A DNA stretch of 64,000 bases from Eutypella sp. D-1 (lineage: Eukaryota > Ascomycota > Sordariomycetes > Xylariales > Diatrypaceae). Each line of letters opens with the position of its first letter. Within the stretch, counting starts at the first letter, position 1. The stretch covers positions 6,014,001 through 6,078,000 of the forward strand of contig JAJTTP010000001.1 of the NCBI GenBank assembly GCA_023313575.1, read 5' to 3'. Below the pieces are notes generated by a model. It saw nothing but the letters and a program-made list of their open reading frames with translations. It searched no databases and was not told the DNA's origin. The position numbers were made by a program, and so were the translations under genes. This document shows positions 42,281-53,758 of this stretch, piece after piece.

Positions 42281-45022
42281 TCAACCCCACTGCATAAGCA
42301 TCTTCTTGCGCCCCTTATTCCCCTTCTTCCCGCCCTTACTCCCAGCCTCGACATCATCGTTCTCACCACCACCACCACTCCCGCCCGCCTGCCCACTACT
42401 CGACGAACCCCCGCCCCCGCCCCACGAAAACCCCGTATCCCGCCCCCCGCCCAGGTCCCGGCGCAGATTGCCCCGCCCGTACCCCATGATCGACGACGTC
42501 GGCTTCGGCGCCGCTGGCAGCGCTGGGAACGCGTCTTCGCCTCTGCTTGGTGCTTTTGCTGTTGGTCGTGGTTGGTGTTGGGTTCGGGGCTGGTTGTTGC
42601 TACTGGATGAAGTGGTGGTGGTGGTGGTGCCCCATAGCGCGGCGGATGATGCGTTTGTGTTGTTGTTGTTGTTGTTGTTGGCGCCGTTGCTTTTGGTCCC
42701 GCTTACGGGCGGTAAAGCGGGGAACGCGGACGCGGACGCAGATGGTGCCGGCCGGGATGAAGATGATGATGATGCGGAGCCGCTGCCTGCGACCCACGAT
42801 GGTGTTGACGAGGACCCCGGTCCCGCGCTGGACCGCCGCGATTGCTGCGTGGAGTTCTTGAGCTTGAGGACGCGGGTCGTGTATCTTTGCCCCGGCACGG
42901 CGGCGCTGGCGGGGGCAGTTGGGGACGCGGACGCCGCGGCTGACGCCCACCCGCTGCTTGCCGTCGTGGCGCCCCGCATGCCGCCTAGGCCCGGCAGCGT
43001 CGGGTAATCTTCGTTGACGGCGCGCCAGTCGTTCCAGGCTTTACGCAAGGCGTCCGCCTTGCCGCGGTCCTCGAATAGATCCGCGATCTCGCGCATTAAC
43101 GTCCCCAGTGCCGAGGATGCCGTGTCGGAGAAGAGCGAGAAGAGGTTCTCTACTAGCCCCGCTGCTCCTACCCCGCCCTGCCGATACGAGGAGATGTGAG
43201 CCCGGAACTCGTCGAGTTTGCCCCGGTCGTTTCGGAGGAGCCCTGTTGCGCGCTCGATTACCGCTGCGTGTCGTGTTAATCGTGCCCGGTCTTCGGCGGT
43301 TAGGTTCGGGTCTGTTAGGCTTAGGGTTTCTAGCTCGGTCGTGGGCGGGGCTGCGGGCGCGCCTGCGGAAGCGGATGTGGGTGTGGGGGTGGAGGTTGTC
43401 GTGGGGCCGGTGGATGCGGTGGGTAGGGGTGCGGCGCTGGACGACAGCTGGCCGCCGAAGGTCCGATTTGAGACGGATTGGGAGGAGTGGATCGCCATTT
43501 GCCTCTGGAAGGCCAGCTCGTCTCTTCTGAGTGGCTGGGCTGAGCTGGCGGGGAGCGGCTCCGCATTAGGGTCCCGCCCCCGCCCCCGCCCCTCCCGGGA
43601 GGAGCCCCCGGGGGCCCCGTCGCGATCCCGACCTCTGCCTCCACCGCCGCCCCCACCCCGCCTCGGTTCCTGGTAGGGTTGTCTGAAGTCGAAGGCGGCC
43701 ATGTTCACGGAGCGGGCATCGCGCCGCATGTCCTTGGACAGCGAACCGGCGTGCTCGCTGAGCTGGTGGGCCTTGAGGTCGACGTCGGAGCCGAAGACGA
43801 CGAACTTCTTCTCGAGACACTCGCGGTCGGAGCACAGGTAGTGGTCCTTGCGGAAGTGGTCCTCGAGGGAGTCGTAGTTCCGGTAGTAGTGGGGCTGGCG
43901 CGGGTTCTCGCGGTCGCAGATGAAGCACCGCTCGTGCCGTTCCCGACAGTGCTCGTACAGCTTGTCGTCGTCGTAGAAGCGGGAGCGGCAGAACCCGCAC
44001 ATGGGGTGGCCCTTGAAACCGGTCTGGTCGGCGGCGCCGGGCAGGTCGTCGCCTACCTTCATGTGCTGCTCGAGCTCCTTGTCGGCGAACAGCTCGTGCT
44101 CGTGGGTGAAGACCTTCTTATTCCGGGTGCACAGGTCGCACATCTTCTTGTGGTGGACGGAGCGCACGTGGCGGTGCAGGTCGGGCCACCCGAGCCCGGC
44201 GAAATCGCAGGAGTCGTCGGGGCAGTTGTAGCGCAGCAGTAGCACGGTGTCGCCGACTATCTCCTCGTTCGCGTACCGGATGCCGATGTTCAGGTCCCGG
44301 CTCGAGATGTCGGCGTCGGTGTAATCCTCGAATCGCTTGGTGGCGTCGTCGGTGAATATGACGTCTTTTGCTGGTGTCTACGAGACGGGAAAATGGGAAA
44401 AGATTGTGTTAGCTTGGGTGTTAGCTTGAGGGGGGGGGGGGGGGGGGGGGGGGGGCTAGGAAAAGGAAAGGAAGGAAGAAAAGCAGCATAGAAAAGTAGA
44501 AAAGAAAGACTGGTTGTTACGACATACCCGGCAGTGAGCGCACTCGTTATTCTTATAAAGAGCCCTCATACGCAGAGCACAGATATGACATGTCCTGTGG
44601 TTGCAAGGGGTGACGGCCTGGTGGACGACGGGGCTGGCGCAAATGAAGCAGACCTCGGCCTCGACATCATCATCGTCATCGTCGTCGTTGTCGTCGCCAT
44701 TTTTCCCGGAAGCAGCAGCGGTCCCAGCGGGCCTGGATGCTGGCGGCACGGTAGCGGTGCTCAGTTGGGTTTCCGGTGACACGTCGGCGGGCTGGGGTAG
44801 AACGGCAGCGGTGGTTTGAGCATTCCCGGTTCCGTTCCCGGCTCTGCCTCGTCCGCGCTGTGATCTCCCTGGCGCCCCACCGCGGGGATTTCCTGGTGTC
44901 CGGCCGCCGCCGCCACCACCGCCGCCGCCTCGCCCTTTTCCACGCCCTCTCGCATTACCTTCGCCCCGTCCCCGGCCGGAACCAGAGCCGGCAGGTGGAG
45001 GATCTGCACCCGATGAGGTCAT
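42281..45022 (-). CDS. HEL2: RING E3 ubiquitin ligase Hel2/ZNF598
   Basis: This ligase recognises collided ribosomes and ubiquitinates small-subunit proteins, starting ribosome-associated quality control. Exon 1 (45022..44528) and exon 2 (44377..42281) join across a 150-base intron to give 863 residues. After an Arg/Gly-rich lead the RING occupies residues ~125-164 (CFICASPVV, CNHRTCHICALRMRAL, ECAHCR), and the splice falls right after the last RING cysteine, giving the conserved CR-TPAKDVIFTDD join. A row of zinc fingers follows (CPDDSCDFAGLGWPDLHRHVRSVH, CGFCRSRFYDDDKLYEHCRERHERC, CSDRECLEKKFVVF). A long disordered tail is rich in Ser, Asn and Gly, with a helical insert near VERATGLLRNDRGKLDEFRAHI-like sequence and a Lys-rich end. 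The RING and the zinc fingers are in different exons, so either part alone would be misread. Confidence 0.95.
44430..44455. repeat. Poly-G tract (26 G; poly-C in the HEL2 intron)
   Basis: An uninterrupted run of 26 G on the plus strand inside the only intron of HEL2 (44527..44378), so the pre-mRNA carries 26 C about 50 bases before the acceptor, just upstream of candidate CTAAC branch sites. Confidence 0.93.
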
Positions 45023-45696
45023 TATAAGGGGGGGAGGGACCGTGTAACGCAGGATGGAATATCGAAAATGATGCGATGATCCTTTGTTCGGGACGTTGCT
45101 GCACTGCTATAGAGGCGATTTCGTCCGCTGTCGTTGTTGTTGTCGTCGTCGTTGTCGTCGTCGTTGAATTCGAGGTAGATGATATGAAGGGATAAATGCT
45201 GAAAAAAGGGGGGATTGAAATGTTATCACCCGGTATTTTTGTCCCTTTTTCTCCCAAACAATTGGCAATGTGAAGGAGAGGGGGACCTTTTCCCTTTGAT
45301 ATATTATGGATAATGTTAAGGACGATCAATAAGTAACAGAGCCTACCAGTATGCTGGTAGGTGAGTTATGTATGTACTAAGCAATACCAGCGATACGAAA
45401 TACGGAGTTGTGGTTGGCTTAATTAAGCCTAATACTCAAACGGCCTGCCTGAACCTGGCGCAGACCACAACACAGCAGCACAGCCACATATCGAGGGGCA
45501 AATCCACTAGTTAGTACGCGCCACAATAATTATATTCAAACTTTTTTTTTCTTATGCAAGTAACCGCATTTAACTTAACCCCTTTTTAATTCGCTACATA
45601 GCCCTGTCCCGCCTGATGCCTTCGCAGAATGATTCATAGTGATTGATTTGACGTACGCCTTCTCAGACTTACATTAGGTAGGTAAATTCGGTCTGT

Positions 45697-45721
45697 AGTC
45701 AGTCAGTCAGTCAGTCAGTCA
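45697..45721. repeat. (GTCA)n tetranucleotide microsatellite
   Basis: About six GTCA units in tandem. Confidence 0.95.
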
Positions 45722-46148
45722 AGCCGAAACAGCGATGACCGCGGCGCTGACGTTGATGAGTCATCGCCGGGCTGGGTTTCTAATGATTTCGTATGGATCC
45801 ATGTCTGTGGGCTACTCTAAGAGACGAAAAAGGGGGGAGGGGCGCAAAACGAGGGCAGAGGGGTAAGGTATTATGGATTATAAAATCTCATTTTTGCAAG
45901 TTCGAGCCCAGGGGTGGGTAGGTATATTTTTCGTTCGAATACTGCAAATACCCTGCCTGGTATTTTAAACCGTGCCGCGAACCGTGCCATCAGTAATACC
46001 GCCCGTGATAGTTAAGCGTAAGTCTGGGTGGAGGACATGCACCGATGCAGGCGGAGTACCTAAGTCAGACAGTTCATCGCAGAGAACATCTACATATATA
46101 AGGAGAAGAGGGGGTGGAAAAGAAAATTTAGGGAAATACTCCGTCCGT

Positions 46149-46172
46149 CCTGCCTGCCTGCCTGCCTGCCTA
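46149..46172. repeat. (CCTG)n tetranucleotide microsatellite
   Basis: Five to six CCTG units in tandem, close to a separate TCCCA/TCCG repeat patch. Confidence 0.93.
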
Positions 46173-47126
46173 TGGGAATAGAGATATATACGGTGCTCAT
46201 CCCGATCCGATCCCATCCCATCCCATCCTATCCGTCCGTCCGTTAAAACTCGTCTCTGCACTAAATGAATGAACGAGAGCCGGAGTTTTTTTTCTTTTTC
46301 TTCTTTTCTTCTGGTGTTACTGCCGCCGCTGTGATGATGTAGATACAGTTATTGTTCTTTCCCTGACGCACCCTTACCCCTCGGGGCCAAAGCGCTCACG
46401 GGATTAACAGACATGCATGTATATATGTACCGAATACTCGGCATGACGTACGATCTAAGACGAGACGACACAGCAGGGCACGACATAACGCGTCAAGCGA
46501 GGCATATCAGTCAAGTAGGCAGGTAGAGTAGATAGATAGATAAGCTCGGCCGCCGAATGCTCACTCGGCCCACCACTACCCACTACCCACTCACCTACGG
46601 TGTATGGACTCGTGATAGATAGATAGATTCCAGGTGCAAGGCCACACCCATCGCTAGATAGATAGATAATAATGATGATAGAAAAAAAAACACACAAACG
46701 AGGCAAAATCAAAAACCGAAAAACCTGAACCTGAACCTGAACCTGACCGGACCAGAGCGGACCATACAAACAAGTTCGGATTCCTTGTCCCCTGCCCCCC
46801 CTCCCAACCCCCCGGACGTTGACGGGCGTCTCAATCTGTCGGAGACCTTTCTTTCTTTCTTTCTTCCTGCTTAAGTATCCTGTCTGTCTCCTATCTCCCC
46901 CCAAACTCCCCACCGTTGCAAAGTGCATAGTGTACAGGTAGGTTACGGGTACAAGTCATCGGTCGGGTCGGTTGGGCCGGACAACCACGTGCCCCCTGCT
47001 TGGGGGGGGATCGTATCTCCCGCTAACCCCGGGCTATTCCGTCGATAGGAAGGGGAGGAGGCGGCGGCCGCCGCGGTGCAAAGTGCGTTTATTGTTGTTT
47101 TTGTTGTGGATTTCCGCTGTTTTTTT

Positions 47127-48284
47127 TTATTCCTCGTCCACGGGGTACAGGTGGTTGCCTATGAGCTTGTTCATCTGGAACATGTCCACCCGGGCCTGCT
47201 TGAAGACCGCCTGCATCTTCTCGTCGCACCGTATCTGTCGCTTGTCGTTCGGGTCCTGTAGCTCGTGGCCCTTGATGTGCTCCCATAGCTTCTTCACTAC
47301 CTGCGGTCTCGGCAGCTGAGCGGAGGGGGAGAAGACGTTGGTTAGTTGGAACACTTGACGTGACATGATGTGGCCAATGGGGTTGGGTGGCCGGGTTCCG
47401 GGAGGAGTATTTCTGCAATAGCGGGAGGGCTTTGTACGTACCTGGGGTTCACCGCACAGCTCGGCCAGCGCGTAGCTTAGGTTGAAAGGCTTCTGGAAGC
47501 CACCTCCGGCCTTGCGAGGCTTCTTCTCCGCGTCGCCGTCATCCACGTCGCTGTCGTCCTCGGGCCGGATCCTCTTAGCGCTCTTCTTCCGCGGGGTATC
47601 CTTCTTCTTCTTGGGGGCCGCCTTGGCCTTGGTCTTGGTATTGCCGCCCCGCGTCGCGCGCGTCCGCGAGTTCTCCTGCGCCTGCAGGAGCGCCGCCAGC
47701 TTCGCGTCCGCGTCCTCGGTACCCTCGCCCTTCTCCTTGCGCTGCTTCTTCTTCGGCGGCTGCACCGACACCTCGATCTCGTCACTACCGCCGTCCGGGT
47801 CGTCGCCGTAGCCGTTTCCGTAGCGATCCGGGGACGGGCGCGGGGATGGGGCTTGGGCTACTGCTACTTCGGGTGTGGCGGCGGATGAGAACGCGTCGAA
47901 ACGCTCTTCAATGAGTGTCTTGATCGCATTCTGAGACAGGAGTTAGCGGCGCGCATGTATACAGATGCGTTTCGGGTAGGCGCATCAGTTAGCAGCGAGA
48001 CCGTGGGGTTAAGCTCACCTTATTGTCCGTAAGGTCCTTCCCGCCCAGCGCGGATTCGAGACCCACACGGATCTTCTTGCGCGTCACGGTCTCTAGATCG
48101 ACGGTCTTGAGGATGCCATCGATGATCTTGGTGTACTGGCTCTCCTCTTCCGGGGTCACTAGTGCGAATCAGTTTTCTATTCCGATGCACATGAACAGGA
48201 CGATAGCTGCCACGAGACATCGGCGCCGGGAAACGGAACCATGGAACGGAACCATGGAGGATAAGACGTACAAGGCGTGGTCAT
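47127..48284 (-). CDS. DEK_C plus SWIB/MDM2 domain chromatin protein (UAF30/TRI1-like)
   Basis: Four exons (48284..48272, 48158..48019, 47930..47442, 47315..47127) join in phase to 276 residues. The first exon is only 13 bases and encodes Met-Thr-Thr-Pro plus one base; the splice (GTACGT..CACTAG) completes a Leu and leads to TPEEESQYTKIIDGILKTVD, the DEK C-terminal-like helical domain. A basic, acidic-patched linker with PPKKKQRKEK and PRKKSAKRIR (likely nuclear signals) follows. The SWIB domain spans residues ~195-270: GGGFQKPFNLSYALAELCGEPQ, then across intron 3 LPRPQVVKKLWEHIKGHELQDPNDKRQIRCDEKM, ending MNKLIGNHLYPVDEE. In yeast such proteins belong to the RNA polymerase I upstream activating factor or act as its paralogue. 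Without removing intron 3 the SWIB domain appears broken. Confidence 0.9.
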
Positions 48285-49028
48285 TGTTTAGGCGGGACCT
48301 CAAGAGAGGCTTGACTGGATATCAAGATAGTCGCACGGGGGGGCGCGACTGGCTGGTTGGGTAGACGCGATGCAGGACTCCTCAGAACGACACGACACCA
48401 CCAACCGCGCGAAGAGGAAGTTGAGAAGGGGGGAGGGGGGGCGGGGGAGGTTATCCGTGCGTTGCCTAGTACGTGACCTATGATTAGACCAGTGTGTACC
48501 AAGGTCAGAGCATAGCGACGTCGCCCTAGAGAATAGGATATGCGGCGCGTACACTTTGTATGGGACCGAATCGGGACTGAATCGGGTTGCGGTACAGTCG
48601 CTGCGATATAGTCGCTGCGGTGCAATCGGGTACGGAGGCGGTGCTCGGACGCGTGGCTTAGCCAAAGAACAAGACGAAATCGGGTTTCGGTTTTTCGGTC
48701 TCTGTCCGGGTCTGGGTAGAGTGTGTATCTGAAGAGTGACTCTGGATTATCTCGGGATGTCAGTAGATGCCAGTCAATGTCAGTCAGTGTCAGTCAGTGC
48801 CTCACGTATGAAAATATGAATAAATTATGACAACGACTGATGATGTAGGAAGATGTGGGTAGATGTAGACGTAGATGTAGATATAAATGTAGATGTAAAT
48901 GGTAGGCCACCTGGGCAGGGATGAATAAGGTGGAGGTGGAGGTGAAGTTAGGCCGATTGGAGGTATCGGATGTCGTGAATCTGCCGTGGATGACCCTCAA
49001 GCCACACACCACACACCACACACCCCGG

Positions 49029-49065
49029 CCTGGCCTGGCCTGGCCTGGCAAGCCTGGCAAGCCTG
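49029..49065. repeat. (GGCCT/CCTGG)n tandem
   Basis: Four perfect CCTGG-type pentamers followed by two CAAGCCTGG variants. Confidence 0.88.
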
Positions 49066-50183
49066 GGTAACCGACCAGCGAAACCAGCGACAAGCGACCA
49101 CTTTAAGCGCCGCAACCCGCTCAACCGCTCAACCGTTCAACCACCACAGCTACCACAGCCACCACAGCCAAACTTCGGCTATATCCCTCCTTCGGTCCAA
49201 TGACGATGAGGGCATTCAAATTTTTTCAGACCTCTACTCTAGAGCTCTGGATAGAATGTTGAAGATAAAAGATAAAAAGATAAAATACTTCCAGCCTTCA
49301 GTACATACTCATGACTGACGACGACATACATACATACCTTGTACTTATGTAATATTCCCGAGTGATGATCTATGTCCTCTTCGGGCGGTCAGTATTATAT
49401 ATATAATGCGGGAGTGTGTACGCAGTTAGGCAAGCAAGTAATCAAGTAAATAATGAAAATATATAAAATTGAAAAAAAAAAAACCTGGCAGGAAGAGAAG
49501 GCTTGAACAGGTCAGGTGAATTGTGCGCCTGTGCACTTGCGCCGGACAGGGATCATCATCACCACCACCACCACCACCGTCACCGTCACCGTCATCGACG
49601 CTCCAATGATCGCCAACATTCATGGATGGTACTATAGCTGGGCTGGTGGAGACAAAGGAGCGCTACACCTACATGGAATTCCGGCGTATTTATGTTACCT
49701 TTTTTTTTAACCTCTTTAGTTGTGATCTAGATAGATGATGAATTCGGTGACGGATGGTAAGAAGAAGAGCGAGGGTAGCTCCTGTATCAGCGTATCTGAG
49801 GTGGATGAAACGGATGATTGAAAAGAAAAAGAAAAAAAAGATGGGCTCTTTCTTCTGTTTAGGATGTCATCCACATCCACCTGTCGGCCGGCTTAGATGA
49901 TGGGAATGGGAGAATGGGGAAGATAAAAAGAATGGGGGAGATGCTGGACTGCGAGCGACGGCGAAATTAACGATATGGTGTTAATGATGTCGCTTGGAAT
50001 GGTGTTGTTGTAGTAGTATGAAAGTGATCAATGCTGGGTGATGTTTAACACTGCTACTAATTAAGTCAAGTAGTAGCGGCGGCAGCCGGTAATACTTAGG
50101 TATGTAGTAGTGGTTTAGTGGCAGTGGTGTGTTATTAAGGTTCAAAGTTTGCTCAAGAGGTACGTCGGGAATGACGAGGCTGT

Positions 50184-50222
50184 AATGGATGGATGGATGG
50201 ATGGATGGATGGATGTGGATGG
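50184..50222. repeat. (ATGG)n tetranucleotide microsatellite
   Basis: Seven or more ATGG units, ending in a GATGTGGATGG variant. Confidence 0.93.
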
Positions 50223-50724
50223 ACAAATGCCCTGGCTCTCCGCATGCAGAATCAGATTCAGATTCAGATTCAGCCAGCCGATAATTTTGCCCTGCGAAGA
50301 GAAACCTTGGAAGGGTCTAGTTCTAGTTACCGGTACTTAGGTATTTACATAGACGCCCCCATGCTTTAAGTAAGCGGCTATATAAGGATAAATAGCGTTT
50401 ATGGCGGTAATTCAGCCAATCGTGTCAAATCTTTATGAAAGGTTTCTAGTGTGTAGGTCCACGGGTACGTAGAGGAAGTAGCAGCCGCACCAGCCTCATC
50501 TCAACTCACCAGCCGCATCGGGCTCTCCCGAAGTGCAGCCCACCTGTAAAGTGGCAGGCACTGGTCAGAATTAGGTAGTAAGCCAAGCATCTACGAAGTA
50601 TATAAACCTTTACAATCGTTTTGATCTACTGAAATCGTAATAACCATAATTCTTTGCCGTATTATGCCAGTAATAAACTAGTTATTCGAAAGATAAAAAG
50701 TGATTATTCAATTTTTATAAACCC

Positions 50725-50889
50725 ACGTCACTTTCCAAGCCTCGTAAGGGGACCACAGGAGAGGGAGTTGACGATACGAGGAGAGAGGAACCAACGTCAC
50801 TCCCTAAGACTCGAATGATAAGTAATAAGAGATTAAATGTGTTATTGTGATACGAGCAGAAAGGAACTTACGTCACTTTCTAAGCCTCG
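50725..50889. repeat. Three copies of an ACGTCACT..AAG.CTCG element
   Basis: The 20-base motif ACGTCACTTTCCAAGCCTCG occurs at 50725, and close variants at 50794 and 50870, all on the same strand, spaced 69 and 76 bases. Copies 2 and 3 also share an upstream GATACGAG.AGA.AGGAAC block. The core contains ACGTCA, the reverse of the TGACGT site bound by CREB/ATF-type bZIP proteins. No gene starts close enough to assign a target with confidence. Confidence 0.8.
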
Positions 50890-51908
50890 TTCAAATTAGA
50901 AATGTTAAAAAGGAAAGAAAATAGATAGTTGGAAAAGAAGAAGAAAAGGCTGGGTCAAAAAAGTTGCTGCCTACCTAGGTACTTAATATGTAGGCAGGTG
51001 TCATCCACCTCTGGAGCCCCGGCAGCTTCCCGACTTATGCATCTACTTGAGCAGGAGGCAGGTATCATGGGTAACATGCCAGACCTACGTACCTACCTTA
51101 GTTCAGTGTGCTTTGCCGATTCCGACGGTTTGGCATTACCTAGAGTTTCTGAGTTACAGTGCTACAGAGTATCACATGTCCGACCTAAGCTTAACTCCTG
51201 TTAGAGACAAGAACAATGACGTATCCAGGCGATCCAGATGTGGTGATCTCGTTACGACTTGTGGTCGATGGTTCATATCTAAGTAAGTAAGCTTCTCTAA
51301 CTCAGAAGCCTTGATAGAAACAACTATGATTGCGAGCAAAGCATCAAGCGTTTGTGCCAGGATGGCAGCGTAGACTTCAGCCTTTGACCTCGAATCTCAG
51401 ACAGCTCCACTTCGATTAGATCCCTAACTATGCCGCCTCAAAACCACTCGAAGAATCAGGATTCCCTCCGTGACCCCGTTGTGACATTGCTGTCACGCTA
51501 GGATGCTGTCGGCCGGTATCTGCGAATGAAGTGCAAGTCTTTGGATCACCGTTGCTCGCACTGGCAACTACGTACTTCAGATCATCACTTAGCTTATTTT
51601 CATCTTTAAATAGGGGCTGTGGCAATGGATGTACTGATGAAACACAGCTTAATATATAGCCCGTACCGAACCCCTGTGTAGGCCTCTGCGCCGTAGCCGG
51701 GCCACGACCTCGAGTAAGCCTCGTTGACCAGTCCGATAGGGGCGACCTGGTCTATCACTGAAAGAAGGGTCATGTGTGGGTTTCTATGGGATGGGGACAT
51801 TGGCTTACATGAAAAGCAAAATATCATGGCTCCATGCTGCCATAGATCCTCCGCAGCACACACTTGCCAGGATATAGAGCCTAAGTCGGCGGAAAGCATA
51901 ATAGCCAC

Positions 51909-53758
51909 TTATGTGCCACCCTTTATGATCTCCGCCGCTTTCTCGGCCACGGCGTATACCAAAGACAAGATGTTGCCGCGCGGGATAAGCGGGAAAACGC
52001 TGGCGTCCACAACGCGAATGTTCTCGGTCCCGTACCCAACCAGCTTTGGATCCACTACACCGCCTTTCTCCCGAGGCCGCATGGCAGTGGTACGCGCTGG
52101 TGGCGGTATCGAGAACGTAGCGCTTGGCATCAGCTAAGTCTGCAAGCCGAAAGGCATCCGGATGATTGCGCCGGCCGTCTGGTTTCAAGAAAGCGGACAA
52201 GGGTGCTGCGGGCCGGAGCTGCGTATCCAGCGCCTGTATGTGGCGCGCCAAGATCTCCAGATCAGCCGGATGCGATAGATAACGCGGGTCAATGGCAGGC
52301 GCGGCGCCGGCATCGGCCGATACGATGTGTGTTGTCCCCCGAGAGAAAGAGTGCGATTGCGTACAGCCTAAACTGGCGAAATTCCCAGGTAACAGCTGGC
52401 TGCCGACGAAGCTGTCGCCACCCTCGTGCAGGTTCACCTGGGCTAGAAACATAAGCCATGCGGCCGAGCTGCCGTCCGGACTTTCAAGGATGCCCCGGAC
52501 TGTATTGTGAAACTCCGCATCCTTGGCCGTCGGGGTGCCGGGGAGACTGTCGAGCAGTACGGCAACATCCGGGGTTGGCATAAAGGCATGAGACTCCATG
52601 CCGCCAATAGTGAAAGGTCCGGCTTTATGCTCAGCATAAAGCCTTTCGGCTAAAACAAGGGCCTCCTTTTCCTGACGCATCAAAGGGTCCCCTGTACTGA
52701 CGCCATCGACTACTTCGTAGCTTATTCCCCTCATAAGATGATCTTGAAGGTTTTCTCCCACTCCTGGAAGGTCTACGTGAACCGGAATGCTGTGCCGATC
52801 GAGTAGGTCTTTAGCACCGATACCTGATAATTCCAGGAGCTTAGGCGTGTTGTATACACCAGCAGCGAGTATGACCTCCCTCGCCGTGGTGAAGGTCTCC
52901 ATCTTGCCTTCGACGAGGGCCTGTACGCCTGTAGCCTTGACAGTGCCGGTCTCCGTTTTCGTGAGAAAGATTCTCTGTGTGCTAGCATCTGTGAGGATCC
53001 GTACGTTGGGCCTTTGACGAGCTGGAGCGCCATAGGCGGAGTAGGCGTAGCTTCGGGTCTTAGTCTCCGGATCAACCGTTGCAGTATTGCTATAACCGCT
53101 AATGGAGTTCCCTGAGAATGGATCTGTCGAGAGGTAACCTCAATATACACGAACGCTGTATCGCGGTCTATCCATCGAGTCCAACTCATCGGAATTTGTA
53201 GTCTTGTTTCGAGAGCGAAAGGCATCGATCCAGGCCTTACATAAGGGATTTTGAATAACACCTGGGAACGACACCTTAACAGGTCCCGATGTGCCACGGT
53301 ATTCGTCATTGATCCAGTCGACGCCGAGATGCTCAAGTGTGGCCTCGTCCGGCGGTATGAGCGTATAGGACTTTTTTGTAGAAAGGGGCCAGCCCAGCCC
53401 AGTCCCAGCATGGATTTCCCAGCTTAGCCTAGGAATCGATGTCCGCCTGGGCAGGTGCGATAAAGGCCTGCCCATTGATCGCCGAAGACCCTCCGAGGGC
53501 CTTGCACTGAGGCTCTCGGATGGAGCGGCCTTTCAGGCCCTCTTGGGACAAGGACTTATACTGCCCAATCGGCATCTGAGCCCATTAGGGTGGTAAAGAA
53601 GGCTGGGACGTTGACGCGCGGGTCAGCGGGACAGGTCTTTGCCGGACTCGAACACCAAGACCTGGACATTGGGGTCTTCGGAGAGACGGTTGGCGACGAC
53701 TAGACCAGATGTGCCGCCGCCGATGATGATATAGTCAGGGGGAGACTGAGGAAGACAT
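51909..53758 (-). pseudogene. GMC oxidoreductase pseudogene (aryl-alcohol/choline-dehydrogenase-like)
   Basis: Reading from an ATG at 53758 toward 51909, segments of an FAD-dependent GMC oxidoreductase are recognisable in several phases. The FAD-binding motif [18 protein letters not shown] lies near 53735-53680, QCKALGGSSAINGQAF near 53500, TDPFSGNSISGYSNTATVDP near 53120, AGVYNTPKLLELSGIG (GMC signature 2) near 52860-52810, and the C-terminal NILSLVYAVAEKAAEIIKGG at 51970-51909. The reading is broken by apparent one-base insertions in short homopolymers (53738-53742, 53628-53630, 53564-53566, 53372-53377), stop codons at 53429-53431 (TAG where Trp is expected) and 53140-53142 (TGA), and a deletion with frame change near 52090 that removes the conserved region after the catalytic His-containing AYHC. 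No set of introns repairs these. I judge it a decayed gene. Confidence 0.82.

Larger units (their letters stand above)
45023..47126. other. Spacer rich in tetranucleotide repeats
   Basis: 2.1 kb without a supported gene. It contains a GTT/GTC run near 45133-45168 (HEL2 leader), (GTCA)n at 45697-45721, GGTA near 45676-45684, (CCTG)n near 46149-46172, (TCCCA)n near 46207-46227, GATA runs near 46529-46541, 46613-46626 and 46656-46669, an ACCTGA hexamer run near 46722-46747, and a CTTT run near 46849-46864. A 157-codon frame at 46455-46928 is built across these repeats and is not accepted. Confidence 0.65.
48285..51908. other. Long repeat-rich spacer
   Basis: 3.6 kb with no supported gene. Contents include (GTCA)-like copies near 48760-48800, a GTAGAT run near 48851-48898, CACAC/ACACC repeats near 49003-49025, a CCTGG tandem near 49029-49053, (CAC)n and (CGTCAC)n near 49558-49592, an ATGG run near 50184-50212, a CAGATT run near 50249-50272, and the three-copy ACGTCACT element listed separately. 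The remainder, 50900-51900, has short frames only. Confidence 0.65.

Noticed and set aside
42306..43007. 233-codon plus-strand frame opposite HEL2
   Set aside because: Low-complexity antisense of the disordered HEL2 tail, with long Asp/Val runs and no domain.
46455..46928. 157-codon minus-strand frame
   Set aside because: Built across CTTT, ACCTGA and GATA repeats, giving repetitive residues such as VQVQVQV and IIIII; no family and no splice support.
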